In this document: positions 8,558 through 17,345 of the stretch, piece after piece | Position numbering within the stretch: position 1 is the first letter of the stretch | Layout: each line of letters begins with the position of its first letter | NCBI RefSeq assembly: GCF_000379065.1 | Contig: NZ_KB900614.1 | Coordinates: 4,265-68,264 of the forward strand | DNA from: Salinispora mooreana | Lineage (GTDB): Bacteria > Actinomycetota > Actinomycetes > Mycobacteriales > Micromonosporaceae | Length of the DNA: 64,000 nucleotides | Reading direction: 5' to 3' | Program-made: the position numbers and the translations under genes | Notes under the pieces: generated by a model | What the model saw: the letters and a program-made list of their open reading frames with translations, nothing else | Databases searched by the model: none | What the model was told of the DNA's origin: nothing

Positions 8558-10899
8558 GGATCGCCGAACGCGGTGCCGGCCTCCCCGCGGGCAGGAGATC
8601 ACTGCTGGCCTCGGAGCTGCTGCTGGCGGTGGTGCTGGTCGTGCTGGTGGCGCTGGCCGGGGTCGTCCTCGGGCGGATGTACGCCGGGGGTTTGCTCCCG
8701 CTGCTGGTTGCCGGTGCCGCGACCGGCTCGGTGCTGGTGGGGGTGCTCTGCCGGCGGCTGCCCTCGTGGCTGGTGGCGCCGCTGTCCGTCCTCGGGCTGG
8801 CGGCGTGGACACTGTGGTCGTTGCGGCTCACCGCCGATCGTGCCGACCTGCCCGGCCCGCTCGTGGAGATCGCTGGCGAGGCCGCCCGCAACGGCATTCC
8901 CCGACTGTTGACCGCCATGATTCCGGTGGAGCCGACGCCGGACACGGTCCTCGTTCCGGTGGTGGCCGCCTGGTTGGCCGGGCTGGCCGCGAGTGAGGTG
9001 GCGTTGCGGGCGGGTCGGGTGCTGCTCGGGTACCTGCCGCCGGTGCTGCTCTTCGCGGGCGCTGTCTACCTGGTCGGGCCGAACGCCGAGCCGGCGGTCG
9101 GGCCGACGCTGGTCTTCGTGGCGGTGGCGGTGCTCGGGCTCGCGTTGCCGGGACGGGGCCGGCCGGCCGCTGCGGACCGGATGGCCGGGCTGCCGCCGAA
9201 GGCCCGCGCGGCGACGCGGATTCGGCTCGTCGGGGCGTCCACGGCCGGTATGGCGGTCGTGGTGGCACTGGCGGTCCTGCTCGGTCCCGCGCTCGTCGGC
9301 ATGGTCGGCGGCCGGCCGGTTGATCCGCGCCGGTACGTGGAGCCGCCCCGCGTGGACTCGCTGGACGAGAATCCGTTGATCCGTATCTCGGGTTGGGCGC
9401 TGCATCCGGAGCAGAAGCTGCTGGACGTGACGACCCTCGCCACCGCCGGGGCAGACCCGGCCACCAACGGGGCAGACCCGGCCGGCGCCGGGGCGCGGAT
9501 CCGGCTGGCGGTGCTCAGTGACTATGACGGGGTTACCTGGCAGGTCGGTGCGACGTACCGCAACGCCGGCCGGATCCTCCCGGCGACGGACACCGCCCCG
9601 GGGAGCGTCGTGGAGACGGTCCGCCAGGAGCTCACCGTCGCCGAGTTGACCGGGCGGTTGCTGCCGGCCGTCGCCACCCCCCGGGAGGTGACCGGGGCGC
9701 GGGTGGCGTACGACCCGGCGACCGGGACCCTGATTCACCCGGAAGGGCTGGCCCCCGGGCTGCGGTACACGGTGCTGTCGGCTCAGGAGCGGCCGGAGGT
9801 CAACCTGCTGGCCATCGCGGAGGTGCCGGCCGGCGCGGAGGTGGCTCGGGTGCTGCGGGTCGCCGACGGGGTACCGGAGTCGCTGCGCCAGCTGGCGGAG
9901 CAGCTCGGCGAGTCGGCCGGCGCCCCGTACCAACGGGCTGCCGCGGTGGAGCAGTTCCTCGCCGAGCACTATCGGCTGGTTCCGGACGCGCCGAGCGGGC
10001 ACGCATACCCGAATCTGGAGTTCTTCCTGTTCGGCCCACGCAACGCGGGTGGGCAGCGGGGAACGTCGGAGCAGTTCGCGGCGGCGTTCGCGGTGCTGGG
10101 CCGGCTGGTGGGGCTGCCGACCCGGGTGGTGGTCGGCTTCCGGCCGTCGGGCGACGGGCCGGTGCGGGCCGGGGACGCGTACGCCTGGCCGGAGGTGTTG
10201 TTCGACGGGCTGGGCTGGGTGCCGTTCGATCCGCTACCCCAGCCGGACACCGAGCCGCGGCCGGTCGAGGAGGGGTTGCGTCCCCCGCCGGAGAAGCCGC
10301 CGTCGCCGACGCCGACGCCGAGCACGGAGCCGACGGTCACTCCGCAGGCCTCCGGCGCACCGGTGGGGCCGGCAGACGCCGCCGGCGGTTCACCGTCGGT
10401 GCTGCTGGTCGGGGGTGTTGCGGTCGGGGTCGGGCTGGCCCTGGCGGCGATACTGCTGCTGACGCTGCTGTGGCTACGCCGGGCACTGAGCCGGGGCCGG
10501 CTGGAGCGGGGCTCCCCCGGTGCGCGGGTGGGTGGGGCCTGGCGGGAGGTGACCGACGCGCTGCGGCTCGCCGGGCAGCCGGCCACCGGTGATTTGGCCG
10601 CCACCGAGGTCGCCGTGGTGGCGCACGACGTGTTGGTGCGAGCCCGCGGGGCCGACGGTGAGCCGACGCTGGTCGCGGCGGTGGGGGTCACTGGGTTGGC
10701 GGACCTGCTCAATCGGGTGGCCTTCGCCCCGGGCACGCTCACCGAGCAGCAGGCGGAGCGGGCCGCGGCGATCGCCCGGGCGTATGTCACGGCGCTGCGG
10801 GTGGCCCGTCCCTGGTGGCGCCGTCTGCTGTGGCCGGTCCACCCTGGTCCGCTGCGCCGGGAGTGGGCGGATCGGCGCCGGCGGAGCGCCCGGACCTGA
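8554..10899 (+). CDS. Transglutaminase-like membrane protein, probable pseudoenzyme
   Basis: This 781-aa protein has about six N-terminal transmembrane helices, an extracytoplasmic transglutaminase-core region (about 440-590), a Pro/Ser/Thr-rich linker and a final transmembrane helix (about 615-640) with a cytoplasmic tail, the DUF3488/TGc/DUF4129 layout. At the place of the catalytic Cys (normally G-x-C-x-QFA) the sequence is RGTSEQFAAAF, with Ser. The usual HAWxEV motif reads YAWPEV, with Tyr for His. The Asp motif WVPFDPLP is kept. Two of three triad residues are therefore missing, and a binding or scaffold role is inferred. The start GTG 8554 overlaps the DUF58 stop. Its 3' end overlaps the convergent SDR gene by 113 bp. 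Confidence 0.88.
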   Translation: MRIAERGAGLPAGRRSLLASELLLAVVLVVLVALAGVVLGRMYAGGLLPLLVAGAATGSVLVGVLCRRLPSWLVAPLSVLGLAAWTLWSLRLTADRADLPGPLVEIAGEAARNGIPRLLTAMIPVEPTPDTVLVPVVAAWLAGLAASEVALRAGRVLLGYLPPVLLFAGAVYLVGPNAEPAVGPTLVFVAVAVLGLALPGRGRPAAADRMAGLPPKARAATRIRLVGASTAGMAVVVALAVLLGPALVGMVGGRPVDPRRYVEPPRVDSLDENPLIRISGWALHPEQKLLDVTTLATAGADPATNGADPAGAGARIRLAVLSDYDGVTWQVGATYRNAGRILPATDTAPGSVVETVRQELTVAELTGRLLPAVATPREVTGARVAYDPATGTLIHPEGLAPGLRYTVLSAQERPEVNLLAIAEVPAGAEVARVLRVADGVPESLRQLAEQLGESAGAPYQRAAAVEQFLAEHYRLVPDAPSGHAYPNLEFFLFGPRNAGGQRGTSEQFAAAFAVLGRLVGLPTRVVVGFRPSGDGPVRAGDAYAWPEVLFDGLGWVPFDPLPQPDTEPRPVEEGLRPPPEKPPSPTPTPSTEPTVTPQASGAPVGPADAAGGSPSVLLVGGVAVGVGLALAAILLLTLLWLRRALSRGRLERGSPGARVGGAWREVTDALRLAGQPATGDLAATEVAVVAHDVLVRARGADGEPTLVAAVGVTGLADLLNRVAFAPGTLTEQQAERAAAIARAYVTALRVARPWWRRLLWPVHPGPLRREWADRRRRSART

Positions 10900-11695
10900 C
10901 TGTCGTCCCGGTCAGCCGACGTACGAGTTTACGCAGCCCGGCCTGCCAGCCGTCGGGGTCCTCCGCGCGGCGGCGGGCGTACTCGGCGACCTCCGGGTGC
11001 GGCAGGATCAGGAACCGTTCCTCGGCCAGCCCGGCGACCACCGCGTCGGCCACCTGCTCCGGGGTGAGCACCGCGCCGGAGGCGGCGACGACCCGCGCGG
11101 CCAGGTGCCCCGCGGCCAGTCCTTCGGAGAGCATCGGGGTGGCGACGCCCTGCGGGCAGAGCGCACTGACCCGGATGCCCCGGTCTCGGTAGGTGATGGC
11201 GAGCCACTCGGCGAAGGCGACCGCGGCGTGCTTCGTGGCCGCGTAGGGCGCGTCGCCCACCGCGGTCAGCACCCCCGCGGCCGAACAGGTCATGAGCAGG
11301 TGCCCGCCACCGCGGGCGAGCATCGTCGGCAGCACCGCTCGGGCGGTGTAGACGTGGGCGAGCACATTGACCTGCCAGGCCCGATCCCAGTCGGCGTCCG
11401 GGGCGGCCACTCCCCCACCGGTAGCCACGCCAGCGTTGGCGCAGAACAGATCAATCCGCCCGTAGCGTCGCTCGGTCTCGGCAACCAGCGCGTGGACCTG
11501 CTCCTCGTCGGTGACGTCCACCTCGACGGGCCGGGCGACGGGGCCGACCACGTCGGCGACCGCGCGGGCGGCCGTGGGGTCCAGATCCGCTACCACCACG
11601 GCCGCCGCTCCCTCCGCCGCGAACCGCCGGGCCAGCGCGGACCCGATCCCCCCGGCCCCGCCGGTGATCACCGCCACCCGGTCGGTGAGGTTCAT
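10787..11695 (-). CDS. SDR family oxidoreductase
   Basis: This is a short-chain dehydrogenase/reductase of 302 aa. The cofactor motif TGGAGGIG (about residues 11-18), the NAG motif (CANAG), the catalytic Ser in TCSAAG and the YAATK catalytic pair are all present. The substrate is not evident. The C-terminal 45 residues are Pro/Gly/Ala-rich and overlap the convergent gene by 113 bp, so the tail may be a late extension. The start ATG overlaps the stop of the LLM oxidoreductase at 11692-11695, making a two-gene operon. Confidence 0.9.
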   Translation of the reverse strand: MNLTDRVAVITGGAGGIGSALARRFAAEGAAAVVVADLDPTAARAVADVVGPVARPVEVDVTDEEQVHALVAETERRYGRIDLFCANAGVATGGGVAAPDADWDRAWQVNVLAHVYTARAVLPTMLARGGGHLLMTCSAAGVLTAVGDAPYAATKHAAVAFAEWLAITYRDRGIRVSALCPQGVATPMLSEGLAAGHLAARVVAASGAVLTPEQVADAVVAGLAEERFLILPHPEVAEYARRRAEDPDGWQAGLRKLVRRLTGTTVRSGRSAGADPPTPGAADQGGPATADGATRDGPPAAP

Positions 11696-12684
11696 CGGGG
11701 CTCACCCCCGCCCAGCCCGGCGAGCACGTCGAGGAGAACCGCTGCGGCGCCGGCTGCCAGCTCGGGCGTGGGCAGCAGCGCCAGTACGGGCACGTCCACC
11801 CCGGCGGCGGCGTACCGCTGCACCTGGGCCCGGCACTCCTGCGGGCTGCCGTGCAGGACGAGCGCGTCTACCACCTCGTCCGGCACCGCCGCCCCGGCGC
11901 CCCGCCGGTCTCCCGCGGCCCAGGCCGTCCACATCGGGCCGAAGAGCTCGGCGCGCCCCAGCCAGCGGTGAAACTCCGCGTACGCCGGGACGGTCAGGTA
12001 GCTGGTGATGAGCCGGCGGCCCAGCGCGCGGGCGTACCCGGCGTCCGTGGTCGGGCAGACGAAGATCCGCGCGACGACCTCGAAGCCGGGGCGACGTCGG
12101 CCGAGTGCGCCCAGCACCTGCGGTAGGTCGGTGGCGGCGAGCCAGTTGAGAATCACGCCGTCGGCTTCAGCCGCGGCGAGCCGCAGCATGCCGGGGCGCA
12201 GCGCGGCGAGCAGCAGCGACGGGGGCACGGCCGGCGGGCGTTCCAGGGTGAAGCGCCGGACGGCGAAGGTGTCGTACGCTCCGTCGACTGTCTCTCCGGC
12301 CAGGGCTGCGCGCAGGAAGCGAAGCACGTCGCGGGTACGTCGGTACGGCTCGCTGAACTCGCCGGCGTTCCAGTCCCGGACGATCACCGGCGACGAGGCG
12401 CCGATGCCGAGGGCGAACCGATCGGGGGCGGTCTCGGCGAGGGCGGCGGCGCTCATCGCGAGCAGAGCCGGTCCGCGGGTGAAGACCGGTGTCACCGCGG
12501 TGCCCAGCCGCAGCCGCGGCGCCCAGGCGGCGGCCAGCGCCAGCGGCGTGAAGGCGTCCGCCCCGGTCACCTCGGCCGACCAGACGTCGGTGAAGCCGAC
12601 CTGGTCGAGCGCGCGGTAGACCGCGGCGTGGTCGGCCAGTGGGATCCCGCTCAACGGTACCGTCATGCCCCATCGCGTCGTCAT
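11692..12684 (-). CDS. LLM class F420-dependent oxidoreductase
   Basis: This 330-aa protein belongs to the bacterial luciferase-like monooxygenase superfamily. Typical segments are the N-terminal strand MTTRWGMTVPLSG, VGFTDVWSAE, LRLGTAVTPVFTRGPALLAMSAAALAE and RFALGIGASS. Actinobacterial members usually use coenzyme F420; this is inferred from family and host. ATG 12684 is chosen because the conserved N-terminal strand begins there; upstream codons are low-complexity. It is divergent from the DUF1028 gene and followed by the overlapping SDR gene. Confidence 0.88.
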   Translation of the reverse strand: MTTRWGMTVPLSGIPLADHAAVYRALDQVGFTDVWSAEVTGADAFTPLALAAAWAPRLRLGTAVTPVFTRGPALLAMSAAALAETAPDRFALGIGASSPVIVRDWNAGEFSEPYRRTRDVLRFLRAALAGETVDGAYDTFAVRRFTLERPPAVPPSLLLAALRPGMLRLAAAEADGVILNWLAATDLPQVLGALGRRRPGFEVVARIFVCPTTDAGYARALGRRLITSYLTVPAYAEFHRWLGRAELFGPMWTAWAAGDRRGAGAAVPDEVVDALVLHGSPQECRAQVQRYAAAGVDVPVLALLPTPELAAGAAAVLLDVLAGLGGGEPR

Positions 12685-12766
12685 CGGTCGATGATGTCCG
12701 GCCGGCGGGCGGTGGGCAAGATCTGGTCTGGCCTCCCTGCCCGCTGCCCGCGCTACGCTGCGGCTC

Positions 12767-13645
12767 GTGACTTTCTCCCTCGTCGCCCGCTCCACCGACG
12801 GCCGGCTACACGGAGTGGTTGTGGCCAGCAGGTTCCTCGCCGCCGGGGCGCTGGTGCCGGCCGCGGAGGCCGAGGTGGGCGCGATCGCCACCCAGGCGCA
12901 CGTTAACCTGGCCTACCGGCCGCAGGGCTTGGCGCTGCTCCGGACCGGGGTCGGCGCTGTGGGCGTGGTCGCCGGGCTGGTCGCCGCCGACGACGAGCGC
13001 GACCACCGCCAGCTCGGTGTCGTGGGTGCGACCGGCCCGGGTGCCTGCTGGACCGGCCCGGCCTGCCGATCCTGGGCGGGCGGGCAGTCCGGGGATGGCT
13101 GGGCTGCGCAGGGCAACATCCTCGCCGGCCCGCAGGTGATCGACGAGGTCCGCGACGGCTGGCTCGGTGGCCGGGGGCTGCCGTTCCCACAACGCCTCCT
13201 GGCCGCGTTGCGCGCCGGAGACGAGGCGGGTGGAGACCGGCGCGGGCGGCAGAGCGCCGGGCTGCTGGTGGTCGAGCGCGGCGCCGGGTACGCCGGCACC
13301 GGCGACGTCCTGATCGATCTGCGGGTGGACGACCACCCGGATCCGGTCACCGAGCTGAGCCGGCTCCTCGCGGCACACACTCGGCTGTTCGGCCGTCCGG
13401 ACCCGGGCACCCTGCTGGATCTCACCGGGGCACTCGCGGTCGAGGTGGCCGGCCTGCTCACCGCGCTCGGGCATCCCGCCGAGCCGGCCGCTCCACAGGA
13501 GGCGCTGGTCGCTTGGGCGGGTCTGGAGAACCTGGAACGGCGACTGGTGCCGGGCCGGATCGACCCGGTCGTGCTGGAGCAGCTACGCCGGGCCGCCCCG
13601 CAGGTTCCCGCGCCCCGCGCTGGCCGCACCCGACCCACTACCTGA
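12767..13645 (+). CDS. DUF1028 family protein (Ntn-hydrolase-like)
   Basis: This 292-aa protein starts at GTG 12767 with MTFSLVARSTDGRLHGVVVAS, the typical DUF1028 opening. Conserved internal stretches include ATQAHVNLAYRPQGLALL, GACWTGPACRSWAGG and AAQGNILAGPQV. Family members have an Ntn-hydrolase-like fold and a C-terminal peptidoglycan-binding-like part; their reaction is not settled. It is divergent from the LLM oxidoreductase and its end overlaps the decayed gene at 13638 by 8 bp. Confidence 0.85.
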   Translation: MTFSLVARSTDGRLHGVVVASRFLAAGALVPAAEAEVGAIATQAHVNLAYRPQGLALLRTGVGAVGVVAGLVAADDERDHRQLGVVGATGPGACWTGPACRSWAGGQSGDGWAAQGNILAGPQVIDEVRDGWLGGRGLPFPQRLLAALRAGDEAGGDRRGRQSAGLLVVERGAGYAGTGDVLIDLRVDDHPDPVTELSRLLAAHTRLFGRPDPGTLLDLTGALAVEVAGLLTALGHPAEPAAPQEALVAWAGLENLERRLVPGRIDPVVLEQLRRAAPQVPAPRAGRTRPTT

Positions 13646-14045
13646 GCCGCTGGCGCGAAGCCCCAGCAGCGCGGCGGCTCGGGGCCTGCCCCGAAAGCGG
13701 GTCGTCGGCGAGCGTCGTGGCAGTCAGGCAGCGTCCCGCTCGGTGGCCACCTTCGATGCGGTCGGCGTCTACCGGCGGGGTGAACTTGGCCGCTCCGAAG
13801 TAGCCGGCGGCGTCAACCCGTGCCCGGGGCGGGGCGGGGGCCGCGAGCATCCCGGCGAGCCGGCCGACACCGGTGTGCACGTGGGCGATCAGGTCTCGGA
13901 CGGTCCACGGCGGGCAGTTGGTGAGCCGGTCCAGGTCGGCCTCGGTCAGGTCCCGCAGCTCGGCCGCGAGCCGGACGCATTCGTCCCGAAACGCCGCCCG
14001 CACCGGCGTGAGCTCCGGCGGGTTACCGATCGTCTGTTCCACCAT
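13638..14045 (-). pseudogene. Truncated maleylpyruvate isomerase/DinB-like protein
   Basis: The first 90 residues match the mycothiol-dependent maleylpyruvate isomerase N-terminal (DinB-like) domain, including LTNCPPWTVRDLIAHVHTGVGRLAGML. Family members normally exceed 200 aa; this one is 135 aa. After DADRIE the frame turns to Arg/Gly-rich sequence. In the +1 frame the same DNA reads KVATERDAA before a stop, which fits the family better. A frameshift followed by loss of the 3' part is inferred. It is preceded by PAP2 with 3 bp between them. Confidence 0.7.
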
Positions 14046-14048
14046 GGC

Positions 14049-14930
14049 TCAGCCCGCGTTACGGGGGATGAGGCGGTGCGCACTGACCAGGACCAGGGCC
14101 ATGACGATGGCCATCGTACCGGCGATCTCGGTGGCGCCGCCCGCGTAGCCGGCGAAGAGGGGCCGGCGGGCCAACTCGTTCGGGGCGATCCGGGGACCGT
14201 CGGCGAGCCAGGCCAGGGCGAGACCGCCGGCGACGACCGCGAGCAGGCCGCCCGCGCCGAGTAGCACGGCGGCGAGCCGGTGCGCGTCGCCGGGGTCGAC
14301 CTTCGCTCGCCCTCGCTGCATGATCAACAACACCAGCCCGCCGAGCGCCGCCCAGACCCCGACCACCAGGTACGCGGCGATGGCGTCGCTGGGTCGGTGC
14401 CATCCGGCGGAGAGAGTGGCCACGCCGACGGCGGCGGCGTAGCCGGTGCCGAGCAACGCGCCCAGGACTCGGACCGTCGGCGGCAGGACGAGGACCAGCG
14501 CCACCGCGACCGAGGCGGCGACGGTGGCGTGGCCGCTGGGCAGACTGTTGCCGGCGAAGATCCGTTGCGGGTCGATGCCGAAGTCAGGCCGGGCGAGGCT
14601 GTACTTGAGCGCCTGGGTGGTCAGGTTGGCGCCGACGATGAGCAGGGTGGCGGTGACCGCGAGCGCGACGCGGCCACGGATCAGCGCGATGAACCCGATC
14701 ACGGCGGTGGCGGCCAGCAGCGCCGCCAGCGACATGGCGTTGAGGATGCGGTTGACCGGTCCCTCGATGCGGTCCTGGCCGATCCGGTTACCGGTGAGGG
14801 CGACCGTGTCGAGCCACTGGCCGAGCTCGGTGTGCAAGGCGGTGCGCCACACCACGATGAGGGCGACTGTCTGTGCCAGCGCCAGTATGGCCACCCAGAC
14901 CGCCGTCCCACGCCTTGCCGTGTCATGCAC
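14049..14930 (-). CDS. PAP2 superfamily phosphatase, membrane protein
   Basis: This 293-aa integral membrane protein has about six helices. PAP2 motifs are visible: KYSLARP (motif 1, about residue 109), LPSGHAT (motif 2) and AGWHRPSDAIAAY (motif 3). Such enzymes remove phosphate from lipid phosphates such as phosphatidate or undecaprenyl pyrophosphate on the outer membrane face. The start is GTG 14930. The downstream pseudogene follows by 3 bp, so the two were an operon. Confidence 0.88.
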   Translation of the reverse strand: MHDTARRGTAVWVAILALAQTVALIVVWRTALHTELGQWLDTVALTGNRIGQDRIEGPVNRILNAMSLAALLAATAVIGFIALIRGRVALAVTATLLIVGANLTTQALKYSLARPDFGIDPQRIFAGNSLPSGHATVAASVAVALVLVLPPTVRVLGALLGTGYAAAVGVATLSAGWHRPSDAIAAYLVVGVWAALGGLVLLIMQRGRAKVDPGDAHRLAAVLLGAGGLLAVVAGGLALAWLADGPRIAPNELARRPLFAGYAGGATEIAGTMAIVMALVLVSAHRLIPRNAG

Positions 14931-15193
14931 CCGGACAACCTAACGGCAGGTGACATCGACTGGCCGGGCGGCCCGCACCTTCGACTTTTCACCTGTTCAG
15001 CGGAGCACGGCGGGAAGTCGGGGTGTGATCTGCCAAGACCCCGGACAGTTGACCCATGTCAGATCCGGCCGTGCGCTCGCGCCCGAGTGAACGGAGGGCA
15101 CTGCTGTCGGGGGCAGACCCGCTACTGAGCGCGGGGCCGCTCGGCAGGTCGGGCCACCGGTACCAGCAAGCCGACCGGTGACGGGGGGCTGCG

Positions 15194-17311
15194 ATGCCTT
15201 CTCGCCACGTCGGCACCCTGATCGCGGTGGTGGTGACCCTCGCGTGGCTCGTGATCGGCGGTGTGGCTCACTCCTTCCCCGGCCGTCTCGGCGAGGTGGA
15301 GACCGACAACTTCCAGACGTTTCTTCCCGCTGACGCGGAGTCGCAGCAGGCGCAGCGGGACAGCCGGGACATCACCGGTGCGGATACCACGCCCGCCCTG
15401 GTGGTCTACGAGCGTTCGGCGGGGATAACCGCCGACGACCAGGAACGGGCGATGTCTGACCTGAACCGCTTCGGTCAGGTGCAGTGGGTTGTCGGGCCCC
15501 TCGCACCCCCCGTCCAGAGCCAGGACGGGCAGGCCCTGCTGGTGGTCGTCCCGATCGACAACGCCGTGGGGCAGGCGGAGAACGACGTCATCGACCAGCT
15601 ACGCGCGATCACCGGCGGCGACCAGGGCGGACTGACCATCGAGGTCACCGGTCCGGCCGCCTTACGTGGCGACCTGATCACGGTGTTGGCCGGGGTGGGC
15701 GGCGAGTTGCTGGTCGTCACCCTGGGGGCCGTGCTGGTAGTCCTGCTGATCATCTACCGAAGTCCGATCTTGTGGGCGCTTCCGCTAATCTCCGCCGGGC
15801 TCTCGTACGGGTTGGCCACGGTCTTCGTGTACTGGCTGGCCGACGCGGATGTGATCAAGCTGAGTGGGGAGTCGCGGGGGATCCTCACCGTGCTCGTCTT
15901 CGGGGCGGGCACCGACTACGCGCTGCTGCTCATAGCCCGCTATCGGGAGGAGTTGACCAAGCGGGCTCGCCCCGTTGACGCGATGAAGGTGGCGTGGCGC
16001 GGTGCTGCTCCGGCGATCGTCGCCTCCGGCTCGACGGTCATCCTTGGCCTGCTCGCCCTGCTGTTGTCGGTGCTCAGCTCCACCCGCTCCCTCGGACCGG
16101 TCTCCGCCATCGGCATCGCCTGCACGCTGCTGGTGATGCTCACCTTCCTCCCCGCGCTGCTCGTCCTGGGTGGGCGGCGGGTGTTCTGGCCGCGGACTCC
16201 GCGGCCAGAACAGCGGGCCGCAACCACCTCGCACCGATTCTGGACCCCGGTCGCCCGCCTCATCGGCCGGCGAGACCGACTCGTGTGGGTGACCGCCGCC
16301 ATTGGTCTCGGCGTGGCCGCGATCGGGGTCACCCAGCTCGGAAAGCAGGCAATCAACCAGGATGACCTGCTCTTCTCCGGGAACCGGTCGTCGGTCAGCG
16401 GGCAGCGTCTGCTTGACCAGCACTATCCCGGCGGCACCGGCAGCCCGGCCATCATCGTGACCAACGCGGAGGCCGTTGACCAGGTCACCGCCGCGGCCCG
16501 TCAGGTGTCGGGCATCGCCTCCGTCGCACCAGTCACCGCGGCGGGTGGGGCCTCGACCGCAGCGGAAGAGGCCGGGGCCGCGCCGAAGGTGGTCAACGGA
16601 CGGGCGCAGCTCAACGCAACCATGAGCGACGCGCCGGACGGTGACAGCGCCGAGCAGACCCTGCGTCGACTCCGCACCGCCGTGCACGCGGTTCCCGGCT
16701 CCGACTCCGTGGTCGGTGGCTTCACGGCAACAAATGTGGATACGGCCAACGCCGCCGACCGGGATCAGCAGGTCATCTTTCCGGTCGTCCTGGCCGTGAT
16801 CCTGCTCTGCCTCGCGGTGTTGTTGCGCGCCCTGCTCGCACCGATACTCCTGGTCCTGACCGTGGTGCTCTCCTTTACCGCCACCGTGGGTATTTGCGTG
16901 CTGATCTTCCGGTATCTGCTTAACGTCCCCAAGGTGGACCCGGAGTTCCTCCTGTTCGCGTTCGTCTTTCTGGTCGCCCTGGGAGTGGACTACAACGTCT
17001 TTCTGATGAGCCGGGTTCGGCAGGAGTCCGAGCGGCTGGGCACCCGACGTGGAGTGCTGTCCGCACTCACCGTCACCGGTGGGGTGATCACCTCAGCCGG
17101 TGTCGTGCTGGCGGCGACCTTCGCGGCGCTGACCGTGCTCCCGGTTCGAATCCTGGTGGAGTTGGGCATCGCCCTTCCGATCGGGCTTCTCATCGACACC
17201 ATCGTCGTGCGCTCCCTGCTGGTGCCGGCCCTCACCCATGACGTTGGTCGCCGAATCTGGTGGCCGAGCCGGCTTGAGCGAAGCGGCGGTGGCCCACCGG
17301 GCACCGATTGA
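15194..17311 (+). CDS. MMPL/RND family transporter
   Basis: This 705-aa protein has the two-half RND layout: a first transmembrane helix (8-28), an extracytoplasmic domain (30-165), five helices (170-330), a second large loop (375-525), and a final bundle (530-690). MMPL hallmarks include GAGTDYALLLIARYREEL and LGVDYNVFLMSRVRQE. Actinobacterial members export lipids or natural products. The upstream 190 bp hold its promoter. No regulator is adjacent. Confidence 0.92.
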   Translation: MPSRHVGTLIAVVVTLAWLVIGGVAHSFPGRLGEVETDNFQTFLPADAESQQAQRDSRDITGADTTPALVVYERSAGITADDQERAMSDLNRFGQVQWVVGPLAPPVQSQDGQALLVVVPIDNAVGQAENDVIDQLRAITGGDQGGLTIEVTGPAALRGDLITVLAGVGGELLVVTLGAVLVVLLIIYRSPILWALPLISAGLSYGLATVFVYWLADADVIKLSGESRGILTVLVFGAGTDYALLLIARYREELTKRARPVDAMKVAWRGAAPAIVASGSTVILGLLALLLSVLSSTRSLGPVSAIGIACTLLVMLTFLPALLVLGGRRVFWPRTPRPEQRAATTSHRFWTPVARLIGRRDRLVWVTAAIGLGVAAIGVTQLGKQAINQDDLLFSGNRSSVSGQRLLDQHYPGGTGSPAIIVTNAEAVDQVTAAARQVSGIASVAPVTAAGGASTAAEEAGAAPKVVNGRAQLNATMSDAPDGDSAEQTLRRLRTAVHAVPGSDSVVGGFTATNVDTANAADRDQQVIFPVVLAVILLCLAVLLRALLAPILLVLTVVLSFTATVGICVLIFRYLLNVPKVDPEFLLFAFVFLVALGVDYNVFLMSRVRQESERLGTRRGVLSALTVTGGVITSAGVVLAATFAALTVLPVRILVELGIALPIGLLIDTIVVRSLLVPALTHDVGRRIWWPSRLERSGGGPPGTD

Positions 17312-17345
17312 CCGAAACAGCATTCATATCCGGCGAGGATGCGCC

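Noticed and set aside
9430..9490. Short tandem GGGGCAGACCCGGCC-like repeat in the transglutaminase-like gene
   Set aside because: An in-frame duplication in a loop (ADPATNGADPA), common in GC-rich genes and not a separate element.
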